A DNA stretch of 64,000 nt from Thermoleptolyngbya sichuanensis A183 (GCF_013177315.1 NZ_CP053661.1:186001-250000); one strand, 5' to 3'; counted from the stretch's first letter, positions 45,897-55,900 are shown. Translations and numbers: made by a program. Notes: a model not told the origin generated them from the letters alone.

Positions 45897-47027
45897 CTAG
45901 GTTGCTTTTCCGGCGCGGTGCAGCAGGGATTCCACGGCGCTGAGCAAGTCGGCATTGTGCCAGCCCAGCAGGTGAGCGGCGATCGCACATCCCCCGGCTC
46001 CCACTCCTTCTTTGACATAGCCCTGCTCGTAGGCCCGCAGGCTAGCATAGCGCGAGGCGGCAAAGCTCAGCGGCGTGGCCAGCAGCGGCGCATTCAGGTC
46101 AGCGGCGAGTCCTGCTGTGTCGCCTGTGGGGTCTTCGGCCACCCAGCGCGTCGTGCCCACTGCTACCCGTTCTGCGGGCCAGTCTAGCCCATGATGGTGC
46201 TGGAGCGATCGCATCAGCGCGTAGACCGCTAGCATTTGCGTACCGCCTGCCAGCAAGACTCCGGTGACTCGACTAGCGGCGATCGCCATCCCTGCGACGG
46301 CAATCTGCATCGGGTCGCCCACGGCCGCCACCACAGCTAGCGGGTCGGGATTATCTGGTGCGAGCGTTCCCTGTTCCAATGCCCGACTTAATCCAGCGGA
46401 TACGATATTCCACTTTTGGGCATGGTTGCAGGCAGGATGGCTGCTGTTGACCTTACCTGCGGCGGCCCAGCCCAGTCCAGTAAGTAAGGAAAGGGCTGTA
46501 GTCGTGCCGCCGACGACGCATTCGCCAATCAGCAAGTAAGCATCGGGTTGTGCTTGAGCGAGGCGAGCGCCCCAGTCTAGTCCCGCTTGCAGCAGCCGCA
46601 GCACCGTTGGTAAATCCAGCGCCGCACCAGTCGATACGCAGCGGGCCGGCGTGCCGCCTAGGTCGATGCAGGGAACGGTCGGCGCATGGCGCAGTCCGGC
46701 ATTGAGCAAATGCAGCGGCACGTGAAAGCCTTCTACTACCGCCCGCGAAATCAGCGTTGGCGATGCGCCCGCCGTCAGGGGTGGCAGCGGAAACTGGGGA
46801 TTGGGCTGAGGCCCGTGGTAGAGAAATTCGGCATCGGCGATCGCCGTCCATTCTCGATCGGCGGGTGTAGCTCCCGCAGCGGAAATGCCCGGAATCAGAC
46901 CCGTCTCGGTAAACCCCAGCACGCAGGCAAACTGCGATCGCGCTCCCTGAAACTGCCGAAGCCAGCGATCGCCCTGCGCGATGTTTCCGTAGCAGCGCGG
47001 CCAGGTCAACTCAACGCCCAAGGTCAT
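45897..47027 (-). CDS. cobT: Nicotinate mononucleotide-dependent phosphoribosyltransferase CobT
   Basis: 376 residues of the cyanobacterial/archaeal CobT type (TIGR00303/UPF0284). It transfers phosphoribose from NaMN to the lower-ligand base in cobamide synthesis; in cyanobacteria this would serve pseudocobalamin. Motifs are FTETGLIPGISAAGATP at the N-terminus, LLIGECVVGGTTTALSLLTGLG in the centre and YVKEGVGAGGCAIAAHLLG near the C-terminus. Its ATG at 47027 lacks a strong ribosome binding site. It is not clustered with other cobamide genes here, though a B12/radical-SAM enzyme is 7.6 kb away. Confidence 0.88.
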   Translation of the reverse strand: MTLGVELTWPRCYGNIAQGDRWLRQFQGARSQFACVLGFTETGLIPGISAAGATPADREWTAIADAEFLYHGPQPNPQFPLPPLTAGASPTLISRAVVEGFHVPLHLLNAGLRHAPTVPCIDLGGTPARCVSTGAALDLPTVLRLLQAGLDWGARLAQAQPDAYLLIGECVVGGTTTALSLLTGLGWAAAGKVNSSHPACNHAQKWNIVSAGLSRALEQGTLAPDNPDPLAVVAAVGDPMQIAVAGMAIAASRVTGVLLAGGTQMLAVYALMRSLQHHHGLDWPAERVAVGTTRWVAEDPTGDTAGLAADLNAPLLATPLSFAASRYASLRAYEQGYVKEGVGAGGCAIAAHLLGWHNADLLSAVESLLHRAGKAT

Positions 47028-47122
47028 AGGCTCTGAACCAATTTTGAATTTTAGATTTTAGGATTGGTGATTTCGGAAGGCTACCCAGAACTTCTGCCCT
47101 GCTTTTAGCTTACGGCCACAGG

Positions 47123-47231
47123 CTGTGCTTTTCAGAGACACCGGGCAGGAAGTGCAACTTGCTCTCCCCGGAGGAAACTGAGAAGGCAGGACTCCCCCTG
47201 TGCTTTTCAGAGACACCGGGCAGGAAGTGCA
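47123..47231. repeat. 34-bp direct repeat, two copies
   Basis: CTGTGCTTTTCAGAGACACC and its next 14 bases are identical at 47123-47156 and 47198-47231. The copies lie in the non-coding gap between CobT and the nuclease gene. Confidence 0.88.
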
Positions 47232-47256
47232 GCCATTCCTAACCTGTGCTGAGACC

Positions 47257-48051
47257 TCACAGGCTTAGCACAAGCTGCAACCCCCGCTCTGGCTGGGCCT
47301 CTTCGGGCAGCGGTTCGGGATTGGCGCGGGCGGCGGGGCAATAGCGGGCATAGGCGCAGCGATCGCACTGTTCACCCGGAAACGGAGTCCAGGAACGGTC
47401 TTGCCGCAATTGCAGCGCTAGTTCGCCGATAATCGACTCCACCTGCTGGCGATGGTCGGGCGTGACTGTGTAGCTAACCTTCTCGCCTGTCCGCAGATAC
47501 AATAAGCTAAGTTGCTTCAGGTGCTTTTGATAGCGCTGCTCCAGTGCCAAGTAATATAACCCAATTTGCAAATCGATTTCATCGGGCAATAGCGCCTCAC
47601 TATCCTTGCTGGATTTATAGTCGATTAGCTCCAGCCCGTCCTCCAGCCAGTCGATTCGGTCATAGCGACCCGACAGCGTAAATTCTAAATCCTGCACCCG
47701 CAGCGTCCCCTGAATGCGCCCTTCTACCCCTAGCGGCCGCCGAATTGCGCTTTGATTTGCAATAAAGCCGTTATAGTAGCGTTGCAGGATGCGCCGACCT
47801 TCGCTCACCTGAGTTGGCGTGAGTCCGCTGCTGTGCTGATTCCAGCAATATTCCACCCAGTCCAAGCGGGGAATCGGGTCTTGATAATGCCAGTCGTCGT
47901 AAATCTGAGCCAGCGCCTGATGCAGCGACGTTCCCAGCGCTGCGGAGCTAAAAAACGCCGCCCCCGGCAGCTTACGCTCATAGCGAAAGTAGTAGGCGAG
48001 TGGACAGCGGTAGTAGCTTTGCAGCTTGGCAGCGGAGAGCGAGTAGGTCAT
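47257..48051 (-). CDS. RecB/Cas4-like PD-(D/E)xK nuclease with Fe-S cysteines
   Basis: 264 residues from ATG 48051. The start follows homology to MTYSLSAAKLQSYYRCPLAY, where Cys is the first cluster ligand. The nuclease core is GRYDRIDWLEDGLELIDYKSSK (D and ExK-type residues) with a QLGLYYLAL-like helix after it. The C-terminal CDRCAYARYCPA supplies three more Cys for a [4Fe-4S] cluster. Size and layout match stand-alone PDDEXK_1 proteins related to AddB/RecB and Cas4. No cas, helicase or adn genes are next to it, so a CRISPR role is unlikely. Confidence 0.85.
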   Translation of the reverse strand: MTYSLSAAKLQSYYRCPLAYYFRYERKLPGAAFFSSAALGTSLHQALAQIYDDWHYQDPIPRLDWVEYCWNQHSSGLTPTQVSEGRRILQRYYNGFIANQSAIRRPLGVEGRIQGTLRVQDLEFTLSGRYDRIDWLEDGLELIDYKSSKDSEALLPDEIDLQIGLYYLALEQRYQKHLKQLSLLYLRTGEKVSYTVTPDHRQQVESIIGELALQLRQDRSWTPFPGEQCDRCAYARYCPAARANPEPLPEEAQPERGLQLVLSL

Positions 48052-48197
48052 GCGGACTGTAGAAATGCAACAGAAACTCAACAGACCCAGAGGGTTTTTA
48101 TATGGTGACACTAGATATGGATTTTAGGTAGAGTTCGGATGCACTAGGGATAGAGTAGAGGAGGTAGGGTAGGGGTAGAGGGGGGAGTTCGTTGGTC

Positions 48198-49103
48198 ATG
48201 CCAAGGATGCCAAAGGTAACGGCTCGGCAGTGGAGCATTTTTATTCTGGTGCTATCAAATGTCATCTGGGGTTCTACCTTTCCGCTGATTAAGACTTCGC
48301 TGGGGACGCTATCGCCGTCGGTGCTAGTGATGGCGCGGTTTGTGGTGGCGGCGATCGCCCTCTTGCCCGTTGTTGGAATGCGCCTGCGTCCCGTGTCGCT
48401 GGCAGTCGCTCCAGTGGGCCCCTCATCGCACCTCAGCAAAGGACTGATTCTGGACGGCATCGGGGTGAGCGTCCTCATGTTTAGTGCAGTTTTGACGCAG
48501 GCAATCGGGCTGGAAACGGCTCCGGCCAATCGGGCCGCGTTCATTACCAGCCTGAATGTGATTTTGGTGCCGATTTTTGCGCGGCTGCTGGGGCGCAAGA
48601 TTTCGATACGGGTGGCGATCGCCGCAGGGCTGGCGCTGGCTGGCGTAGGGCTGTTGTCCTGGGAGGGTGGGGCACTGGGGGTGGGCGATCTGTGGGTGCT
48701 GCTCTGCGCGGCCTGCTGGGCGGTGTATATTCTGCGAATGGAGCGAATTGTGCAGCGCTACAGCGCGACAGCCTTGACGACGGTGCAAGTGGTGGCGATC
48801 GCCCTCCTGAGTCTACTGTGGGCCGCCCCGCACATCGCTTCGCAAACCGCCGCCCTCATCGTCAGCGCCGCCGTGGTGCTGTACCTAGGACTCTTCGCCA
48901 CCGCCCTCACCACATGGACTCAGGCCAGCGCCCAGCGCCACCTCTCCGCCACCGAAGCCGCTATTCTCTACACGCTAGAACCCGTCTTTGCGTCGCTGTT
49001 TGCCTTCTGGTGGCTGGGCGAACGCTGGGGCCTGCGCGGCTGGCTAGGGGGTGGGGTGATTTTGGCGGCCACGCTGCTGAGCCAATTGCGCTCTAGAACA
49101 TGA
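48198..49103 (+). CDS. EamA/DMT-family transporter
   Basis: 301 residues with ten predicted transmembrane helices in two EamA halves. The first begins SNVIWGSTFPLIKTSLG and the second LLCAACWAVYILRMERIV. The late EPVFASLFAFWWLGERW is a family landmark. Such proteins export amino acids, nucleosides or other metabolites; the substrate is unknown. The ATG at 48198 is preferred over the in-frame TTG at 48192. The stop overlaps the start of the next gene as ATGA, so the two are coupled. Confidence 0.88.
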   Translation: MPRMPKVTARQWSIFILVLSNVIWGSTFPLIKTSLGTLSPSVLVMARFVVAAIALLPVVGMRLRPVSLAVAPVGPSSHLSKGLILDGIGVSVLMFSAVLTQAIGLETAPANRAAFITSLNVILVPIFARLLGRKISIRVAIAAGLALAGVGLLSWEGGALGVGDLWVLLCAACWAVYILRMERIVQRYSATALTTVQVVAIALLSLLWAAPHIASQTAALIVSAAVVLYLGLFATALTTWTQASAQRHLSATEAAILYTLEPVFASLFAFWWLGERWGLRGWLGGGVILAATLLSQLRSRT

Positions 49104-49705
49104 ACTACCTCGCCCACCTGCTGCTCTCCGAACCCGACCCGCTGGCCCGTCTCGGCAACCTGGCGGGCGACTTCCTCAAAGGAGCAGACGTGCGATCGCT
49201 CCATTCCACGATTCAGCGGGGCATTGCGCTCCATCGCCAGATCGACACCTACACCGATTGCCACCCTATCGTCCGCCAGAGCAAGGCGCGGGTAGAGCCG
49301 CCCTACTGCCGACTGGCGGGGGTGCTGGTGGATGTGTTCTACGACCATTTCCTAGCGGTTCACTGGCAAACCTATGGGGTAGGGACGCTGGAAGAGTTTG
49401 TGCAGGGGGTCTACGCCGACTTGCAGCACTATCAAGCGCTGCTGCCGCCGTCGCTCCAGTGGGCGCTGCCGTTTATGGTGACAGGCGACTGGCTAACTGC
49501 CTATCGGCAAGTATCGGGTATCGAGATGATTTTGGAGCGCATGGCAGCGCGATCGCGGCGATCGCCCCTCCTCGCCTCTAGCATTTGCGTATTGCACCAT
49601 CATTACTCTGCCCTAGAGCAAGAATTTCACCAATTTTTCCCGGCGCTCAAGGTCTATGTCTACAATCAGGTTGCAATCCTGGTTGCCAAAGGCTCTGGTT
49701 TCTGA
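49100..49705 (+). CDS. acpH: Acyl carrier protein phosphodiesterase (AcpH)
   Basis: 201 residues of the AcpH family, HD-like hydrolases that remove the 4'-phosphopantetheine arm from ACP. The N-terminus is canonical: MNYLAHLLLSEPDPLARLGN with the conserved His, then GDFLKGADVR, GIALHRQIDTYTDCHP (HRxID) and DVFYDHFLAVHW. It overlaps the transporter stop codon by four bases. A joint role for these two genes is not obvious. Confidence 0.85.
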   Translation: MNYLAHLLLSEPDPLARLGNLAGDFLKGADVRSLHSTIQRGIALHRQIDTYTDCHPIVRQSKARVEPPYCRLAGVLVDVFYDHFLAVHWQTYGVGTLEEFVQGVYADLQHYQALLPPSLQWALPFMVTGDWLTAYRQVSGIEMILERMAARSRRSPLLASSICVLHHHYSALEQEFHQFFPALKVYVYNQVAILVAKGSGF

Positions 49706-49776
49706 GCAATGAAAAATTGAATCCGTACCTATCAGACCGGGCGAATCTGGCTAGGACAGGGGCTTTCAGGTATGGT

Positions 49777-52098
49777 CTACCGCTTGCGGCCGAATTTCGC
49801 TTTCAAGTCGTCTAGCGTTGCTGCTGTGGAGGGGCGATCGCCCGAAGCTGAGAGATGGGGTTTGCTGGACTGGGCAACGGGCTTCGGCCTTTGGGATTTA
49901 GCGCTCTCCTGCGATCGCTCAGTTTGCTGGGTTGCCTTGTCGTTTACCTCGGAACGCATCGACAGGCTAATGCGCTTCAGCGCTTCGTTCACCTCCAGCA
50001 CGCGCACGGTGACGATCTGCCCCACTTTCACTACGTCTTTCGGGTCTTTGACAAACCGATCGGCTAGCTGCGAGATGTGAATTAGACCGTCTTGATGAAC
50101 GCCGATATCCACAAATGCGCCAAAGTTTGCGACGTTGGTGATCACGCCTTCGAGCGTCATGCCGACCTTGAGATCGCCGATTTCCTGAATATCTTCGCGA
50201 AAGGTGGCGTAGGTGAATTGGGCACGCGGGTCGCGGCCAGGTTTTTCTAACTCTGCAAGGATGTCGCGCAGGGTAGGTTCGCCGATGGTGTCGGTAACGT
50301 AACGCTGGAGAGAGAGGGTTTTCAGCCGTTCTCCTGCCTTGGTCACTTGATCTAGCGGGATGCCGAGATCCTTGGCGATCGCCTCTACAACACCGTAACT
50401 TTCAGGATGGACGGCCGTATTGTCCAACGGATTATCGCCATTGCGGATGCGGAGAAATCCGGCTGCCTGCTCAAACGCTTTGGGGCCCAGTTTAGAGACT
50501 TTTAGCAGTTCGCGGCGATTGCGAAACGCGCCGTTTTGGTTGCGATATTGCACGATATTGTTGGCAACAGCGCTGGAAATGCCGGAGACGTAGCTCAGCA
50601 GTTCTTTTGACGCAGTATTCAGGTCTACGCCTACGTAGTTGACGCAACTTTCGACCGTTTCATCCAGCTTTTTCTTGAGCAGCTTTTGATCCACATCATG
50701 CTGATATTGCCCAACGCCGATAGACTTGGGGTCGATCTTCACCAGTTCTGCTAGGGGATCTTGCAATCGGCGGCCGATGCTGACGGCTCCACGCACGGTC
50801 AGATCCAGGTCGGGAAATTCGGCGATCGCCACTTGACTAGCAGAGTAAATCGATGCGCCAGCTTCGTTCACAATTACTTTCACGGGTTTGTGATCAAGCG
50901 ACTTCACCACTTCATTCACAAACGTATCCGTTTCGCGGCTAGCGGTGCCGTTGCCAATGGCGATTAGCTCAATCTGGTATTTGCGAATCAGGTCAAGGAG
51001 CGATCGCCCTGCTTTTTCCCGCTGCCCCTCGCCCGTGTGGGGAAAGATGGTCTGATATTCCAGAAACTTACCCGTCTGGTCAATCACCGCCACCTTACAG
51101 CCTGTGCGAAAGCCGGGGTCAATAGCCAGCGTCGGCTTCATGCCCGCTGGAGCCGCCAGCAGCAGTTCCCGCAGATTTGCCTCAAAGGTTTTAATCGACT
51201 CGATATCGGCCCACTGCTTCTTCTCGGCAATCACTTCGCTGATCAGGGACGTTTTCATCAGCCGCGCAAAGGCATCCCGCAGCATCGCTTGATAAAACTC
51301 GCGCACGGGCTTGGCCTTGGTGCGAATCACCTCGCGTTCCAGGTAGCTCTGCACTTCGTCCTCGTCAAACGTCAGCGCCAGCGTCAAAACCTCTTCGCCT
51401 TCGCCCCGCAGCAGCGCCAATAGGTTGTGCGGCTGGATCTTACTCACAGGTGCGGTGTAGGTACGATACATCTCGAACTTGGTCGTACCCTCTGGAAAGT
51501 CGGGCTTGATGCGCGACTCGAAGCTGCCGGAATTTAGGAAAAATTGTCGCAGGTGCGATCGCAGTTCTGCCCGGTCGGCCACTGCCTCTGCCAGGATGTC
51601 CGACGCGCCCTGCAAAGCCTCGTGGGCCGTTTTCACGCCTTTGTCCCCATCGACGTATTTCGCGGCTTCGACAGCTAAATCTGCCTGGGGCGCGTTGGGC
51701 TGATTCAACGACTCAATCCACTGGGCTAACGGCTCTAGCCCTTTCTCACGGGCAATGGTGGCTCGGGTGCGGCGCTTGGGGCGATAGGGCAAGTACAGGT
51801 CTTCTAGCTCGGTTTTCGATAAGCACTGCTCGATTTGCGCCTGGAGATCGTCGGTGAGTTTGCCCTGGTCGGCGATCGCCTTTAGCACCGTCTGCTTGCG
51901 TTCCTCCAGTTCCGTTAGGTAGGCATGGCGATCGGCCAGATCCCTGAGCTGAATCTCGTTCAGTTCGCCCGTGCGCTCCTTGCGATATCGCGCCACAAAG
52001 GGAATGGTCGCCCCTTCTGCAAACAGCGCCAGCGCATTTTCCACCTGAAACGGCTTGAGCGATAGCTCCTGGGCGAGCAGTTTGGGAATGTCGATCAT
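49777..52098 (-). CDS. tex: Tex-family RNA-binding S1-domain protein
   Basis: 773 residues from ATG 52098. Tex is a multidomain protein that binds nucleic acid and influences transcription. The sequence follows family order: the helical N-terminus (MIDIPKLLAQELSLKPFQVE, RKERTGELNEIQLRDL), a YqgF-like RNase H fold (TLAIDPGFRTGCKVAVID), helix-hairpin-helix units (DLNTASKELLSYVSGI) and a C-terminal S1 domain (VGMTLEGVITNVANFGAFVD). A Ser/Gln-rich tail follows. Gene is single. Confidence 0.95.
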   Translation of the reverse strand: MIDIPKLLAQELSLKPFQVENALALFAEGATIPFVARYRKERTGELNEIQLRDLADRHAYLTELEERKQTVLKAIADQGKLTDDLQAQIEQCLSKTELEDLYLPYRPKRRTRATIAREKGLEPLAQWIESLNQPNAPQADLAVEAAKYVDGDKGVKTAHEALQGASDILAEAVADRAELRSHLRQFFLNSGSFESRIKPDFPEGTTKFEMYRTYTAPVSKIQPHNLLALLRGEGEEVLTLALTFDEDEVQSYLEREVIRTKAKPVREFYQAMLRDAFARLMKTSLISEVIAEKKQWADIESIKTFEANLRELLLAAPAGMKPTLAIDPGFRTGCKVAVIDQTGKFLEYQTIFPHTGEGQREKAGRSLLDLIRKYQIELIAIGNGTASRETDTFVNEVVKSLDHKPVKVIVNEAGASIYSASQVAIAEFPDLDLTVRGAVSIGRRLQDPLAELVKIDPKSIGVGQYQHDVDQKLLKKKLDETVESCVNYVGVDLNTASKELLSYVSGISSAVANNIVQYRNQNGAFRNRRELLKVSKLGPKAFEQAAGFLRIRNGDNPLDNTAVHPESYGVVEAIAKDLGIPLDQVTKAGERLKTLSLQRYVTDTIGEPTLRDILAELEKPGRDPRAQFTYATFREDIQEIGDLKVGMTLEGVITNVANFGAFVDIGVHQDGLIHISQLADRFVKDPKDVVKVGQIVTVRVLEVNEALKRISLSMRSEVNDKATQQTERSQESAKSQRPKPVAQSSKPHLSASGDRPSTAATLDDLKAKFGRKR

Positions 52099-52166
52099 GG
52101 GTGAACCGTGGAGAAACGCAACGTGCATTTTTCACTATACCGAAGTCTTGAACAGAGGCAGGAGTG

Positions 52167-52198
52167 GGGATTTTGGATTGGGGATTTTGGATTGGGGG
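52167..52198. repeat. GGGGATTTTGGATT simple-sequence array
   Basis: Two units of GGGGATTTTGGATT, 14 bp each, sit in the promoter region between the divergent tex and glmU genes. They are the reverse-complement type of the arrays in murD and at 56021-56092. Confidence 0.8.
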
Positions 52199-52474
52199 TT
52201 TGGCAGTAGGGCGATCGCCCTCATCTGGAAGCACCGACTCTGGGCGATCGCGCTTTTGCGGTCTGTCGAGAGCCAGATCGACACAGCGTGATTCAGGTCG
52301 TCTGTCTCCTCATCTGTCTCCTCAATAGTGCTTGAGGGAGTTCTCAGAAATACGCCGAGAAATACACCGACCGAAGCGCGGTATACTCCCACTGTGGGAT
52401 TGGGAAGCTGGATTCCAGTTGATGAAGGCTGAATCACACAGGTGACAAGCAGAGACTACAGAAAGCTAGGCAGC

Positions 52475-53845
52475 ATGTTAGCGGTAGCAATTTTGGCAGC
52501 AGGACGGGGAACGCGAATGAAGTCAGACCTTCCGAAGGTGCTGCATGATTTGGGCGGGCGATCGCTCGTCGAGCGGGTGTTGGACAGTTTGGCAGCGGTG
52601 CGGCCCGATCGCCAGTTGGTGATTGTAGGCTATGGGGGCGATCGCGTGCAGAAGGCTCTCAGCGCGATTGCAGGGGTGGAGTTTGTAGAGCAGCGGGAAC
52701 AGTTGGGCACTGGCCATGCGGTGCAGCAGATCATTCCCCATCTCGACGGCTTTGCAGGCGATGTGCTGGTGCTGAATGGCGACGTACCGCTGCTGCGCCC
52801 GGAAACGCTGAAGAACCTGCTGGACACCCATCGCTCAGCAGGCAACGCGGCTACGCTGCTGACGGCGCATCTGCCAGAACCGAAAGGCTATGGTCGCGTA
52901 TTTTGCGATGGCAGCAACCGCGTGACGCAAATTGTAGAAGATCGGGACTGTACGGCTGCCCAAAAGCAAAACCGCCGCATCAATGCCGGGGTCTACTGTT
53001 TTCGCTGGGCAGACCTCGCAGAAGCGCTGCCCAAGCTGACCGCTGATAACGATCAGCAGGAATATTATCTGACAGATGTGGTGAGTATGATGTCACCCGT
53101 CATGGCTGTGGATGTAGACGATTATCAGGAAATCTTGGGGATTAACGATCGACGGCAGTTGTCCGCTGCTTATGACATTTTGCAAACGCGAGTAAAGAAT
53201 GCCTGGATGATGCAGGGCGTGACGCTGATTGACCCGGCCAGTATCACGATTGATGATACCGTCACCCTTGGTTCAGATGTCGTTATTGAACCCCAGTGTC
53301 ACCTGCGCGGTAAGACGGCCATTGGTGCGGGCAGCCACATTGGCCCCGGTAGTCTGATCGAAAACAGCACGCTGGGCGATCGCGTCACGGTGCTATATTC
53401 CGTTGTGTCGGATAGCACCGTGCAAGCAGACACCCGCATTGGCCCCTACGCGCACCTGCGGGGACAGGTACAGGTAGGCAACGGCTGCCGCATTGGAAAC
53501 TTTGTGGAGCTAAAAAAATCTACGCTGGGCGATCGCACGAATGTCGCGCATTTATCTTATTTGGGTGACGCAACGCTAGGTACGAAAGTGAACATTGGCG
53601 CAGGGACGATCACCGCTAACTACGACGGCGTAAAGAAGCATCCGACGGTCATTGGCGATCGCACAAAAACTGGGTCAAACAGCGTCTTGGTTGCGCCTGT
53701 GACGGTGGGAGCCGATGTGACCATTGCCGCTGGATCGGTGATCACCGAAGATTTGCCGGACGATTGTCTGGCGATCGCCCGATCGCGGCAGGTGGTGAAA
53801 CCGGGCTGGCGGCTCACGGTTGTCTCGGATGTGGCAGCACCCTGA
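52475..53845 (+). CDS. glmU: Bifunctional GlmU, UDP-GlcNAc pyrophosphorylase/acetyltransferase
   Basis: 456 residues. The enzyme acetylates glucosamine-1-phosphate and couples the product to UTP, giving UDP-GlcNAc for peptidoglycan and LPS. The N-terminal uridyltransferase has [20 protein letters not shown] and [10 protein letters not shown]. The C-terminal left-handed beta-helix shows hexapeptide repeats such as [20 protein letters not shown] and the acetyltransferase motif [18 protein letters not shown]. Start ATG 52475 is set by homology; an upstream GTG at 52442 adds 11 residues without support. Confidence 0.96.
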   Translation: MLAVAILAAGRGTRMKSDLPKVLHDLGGRSLVERVLDSLAAVRPDRQLVIVGYGGDRVQKALSAIAGVEFVEQREQLGTGHAVQQIIPHLDGFAGDVLVLNGDVPLLRPETLKNLLDTHRSAGNAATLLTAHLPEPKGYGRVFCDGSNRVTQIVEDRDCTAAQKQNRRINAGVYCFRWADLAEALPKLTADNDQQEYYLTDVVSMMSPVMAVDVDDYQEILGINDRRQLSAAYDILQTRVKNAWMMQGVTLIDPASITIDDTVTLGSDVVIEPQCHLRGKTAIGAGSHIGPGSLIENSTLGDRVTVLYSVVSDSTVQADTRIGPYAHLRGQVQVGNGCRIGNFVELKKSTLGDRTNVAHLSYLGDATLGTKVNIGAGTITANYDGVKKHPTVIGDRTKTGSNSVLVAPVTVGADVTIAAGSVITEDLPDDCLAIARSRQVVKPGWRLTVVSDVAAP

Positions 53846-54060
53846 GCTAGGGAATCCCAAGATTCTGCGCCGTGAATGATCCGGAGGCGCAATCGCTGGG
53901 AAGAATATCTGTATAAACCCTGGATAAACCTTGGATAAGCCCTAGTGGCAGGTGGAAACCCTGGCATGGGTTTGTCCACTGTTTTCACTAGAACCAGTTT
54001 CCGCTAGGAACACAGGGTTTCTCCAGGCAACCCATCCAAGCAACCTATTCAGGCCACCTA

Positions 54061-55809
54061 ATGCAGGCGACTATGCAGGCGACACTTTCCCCCAGCGATC
54101 GCACGACCGACCCGTCCGCAGCCGAGTTATCCCTCTCTGTCGAAGAGCTAGGACGCACGCTGGAAGCCTTTTTCCGCCAGCGCCAGTTGGCAGTTGCGGT
54201 GCGCTGTGCCCTCCAGGGCGATCGCCTGCTGGTGGTGGGCAACCACCGCACCGATATGTCGCTCAACCCGCGGCAGGTGTTGCAGCTTCTCGAAGCCCGC
54301 ATCCACGCGCTCCAGATCCGCTCGATTCAGCAAGTGGGGCTATACCTGCGGATTGTCGGTCAGCCCAAGCCCTACGTGCGCCGCCAGTTTTCGCTCAACC
54401 AGACACCGCCAAAGCCGGTGCTATCGGGGGTTGCCGCCAGCGCCATTGCGGGAACCGGGGCAATTGCTCCACCCGCCACTATTCCCATTCCCAAGCCTGC
54501 ATCTGTCGCGCCGTCTGCCCGCACCAAGGCTCAGCCGATCCCGCCAACCACCAGCAGACCCCCTGTTCAATCTGTTCAAGCTGTTCAAAAAGCGGTTCCA
54601 CAAGCCCCCAAATCTGCCCAGACTCCTCACCAAAATCCTCAGAAGAGTGTCGAGGCAGGAGCAGATCATCGCCTTCTGATAGCGGGCATTGGAGCCGTCG
54701 GGCTGGCTCTGGGCAGCTACGTGCTGACGCAGCCCTGCACCTTCGGCGCGTGCCCCCAGTTGGAAACGGCAAAATCTCTGGGCAGCAAGTCGTTTACCGT
54801 CGTGACACAGGCTCCTGCTGCGCCCGACCTGACCGCCGCCCAGCAGTACCTCACTGGGGCGATCGACCTGCTGGACACCGTACCCATTTGGTCGCGCCAT
54901 CGGTCAACATCCAATGAATTGCGCCAGCAATATCAGCAGCAAAACGAGGTGCTGAATGGGTTGAGGCAAGCCGAGCAGTGGGCGATCGCCGCTACCCAGG
55001 CCAGCGAGGCTCCGGTTCTCAACCTCCAGACCTGGCAGTTGATTCGGAACCAGTGGGAAGCCGCGATTCAGCAGCTTGAGGCTGTACCCGTTGCCAGCCC
55101 GTTTTATGCGACAGCCACCGCCAAACTCCAAGACTACCGAGATCAGCTAGCCTTAGTGCAAGCCCGGCTTCAGCAAGAAGAGGCAGCCGGACAGCGCCTC
55201 AGCGAAGCCAAGCAGTTGTTCAAGCTAGCCTGGGAGCGGCAGCAGCACGCCATTCGTCAGAAGCGCCCTGACCTGTCCGAAGCAGTAGTCGCCACCTGGG
55301 AAGCAGGCCTGGCGCGGTTGCAGCAGGTGCCACCCAACACCAGCGCCATGTTTGAAGCAGAACGCCTGTTAGCGCTGTATGAGCCACGGGTAGAGAAGAT
55401 CAAAACTGACCTAGAAGCAGCGATCGCCCAGGCCGCCAATCAGCCCGCCCAGCCCATGCTCCAAATTGCAGACCCCTCTGCCGCGCCCGACACCCAGCCC
55501 GTCGCGCAGCCCATGCAGGCGATCGCCCCGCAAGCCATTCCACAACCGATCCCACAGCCAGTTCCGCAACAGATTCGACCGCAGGCGCTCTCTCCCCAGC
55601 AAATGGCGCAATACCAAATGGCCCAGCAGCAGATGGCGCAACAGCGGATGATGCAGCAGCAAATGCTCCAACAACCCCTGCGACAACAACCCCTGCGCCA
55701 ACAACCCATGTCCCAGCGACAACTCCTGCAACAGCAAATGCTCCAGCAGCACATTATGCAGCAGATGCAGGGACAGCCCATGCCCCCGGTGCAAACGGTT
55801 GGACAGTAG
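54061..55809 (+). CDS. Membrane-anchored protein with Gln/Met-rich tail
   Basis: 582 residues. The first 120 form an alpha/beta domain (LSVEELGRTLEAFFRQRQLA, LVVGNHRTDMSLNPRQVLQL). A Pro/Ala/Ser/Gln-rich linker leads to one transmembrane helix near residue 203-225 (LLIAGIGAVGLALGSYVLTQ). A helical region of about 200 residues follows (QQYLTGAIDLLDTVPIWSRH, a coiled-coil). The last 90 residues are almost only Gln, Met, Pro and Arg (QMAQQQMAQQRMMQQQMLQQ), a prion-like low-complexity tail. No family is known to me. Its stop codon abuts a MITE-like element. Confidence 0.8.
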   Translation: MQATMQATLSPSDRTTDPSAAELSLSVEELGRTLEAFFRQRQLAVAVRCALQGDRLLVVGNHRTDMSLNPRQVLQLLEARIHALQIRSIQQVGLYLRIVGQPKPYVRRQFSLNQTPPKPVLSGVAASAIAGTGAIAPPATIPIPKPASVAPSARTKAQPIPPTTSRPPVQSVQAVQKAVPQAPKSAQTPHQNPQKSVEAGADHRLLIAGIGAVGLALGSYVLTQPCTFGACPQLETAKSLGSKSFTVVTQAPAAPDLTAAQQYLTGAIDLLDTVPIWSRHRSTSNELRQQYQQQNEVLNGLRQAEQWAIAATQASEAPVLNLQTWQLIRNQWEAAIQQLEAVPVASPFYATATAKLQDYRDQLALVQARLQQEEAAGQRLSEAKQLFKLAWERQQHAIRQKRPDLSEAVVATWEAGLARLQQVPPNTSAMFEAERLLALYEPRVEKIKTDLEAAIAQAANQPAQPMLQIADPSAAPDTQPVAQPMQAIAPQAIPQPIPQPVPQQIRPQALSPQQMAQYQMAQQQMAQQRMMQQQMLQQPLRQQPLRQQPMSQRQLLQQQMLQQHIMQQMQGQPMPPVQTVGQ

Positions 55810-55900
55810 TAGGGCTAAGCAGTTGGACGATTTCTCGCGGGCTGCGCCCGCGAGAAATCGTTCAGAACCTGGGAAATTTATCGCAAGTGCGTAAGTCCTA
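55810..55900. mobile_element. MITE-like element, copy 2 (91 bp)
   Basis: Starts TAGGGCTAAGCAGTTGGACG directly after the stop codon of the preceding gene and ends GTGCGTAAGTCCTA. Inside, CGATTTCTCGCGGGC (55828-55842) and its exact complement (55846-55860) form a 15-bp hairpin with a TGC loop. It is homologous to the reverse complement of 34168-34260. Confidence 0.82.

Noticed and set aside
47257-48051. Cas4 function for the PD-(D/E)xK/Fe-S protein
   Set aside because: No CRISPR array or other cas genes are present. Stand-alone members of this family are common in cyanobacteria.
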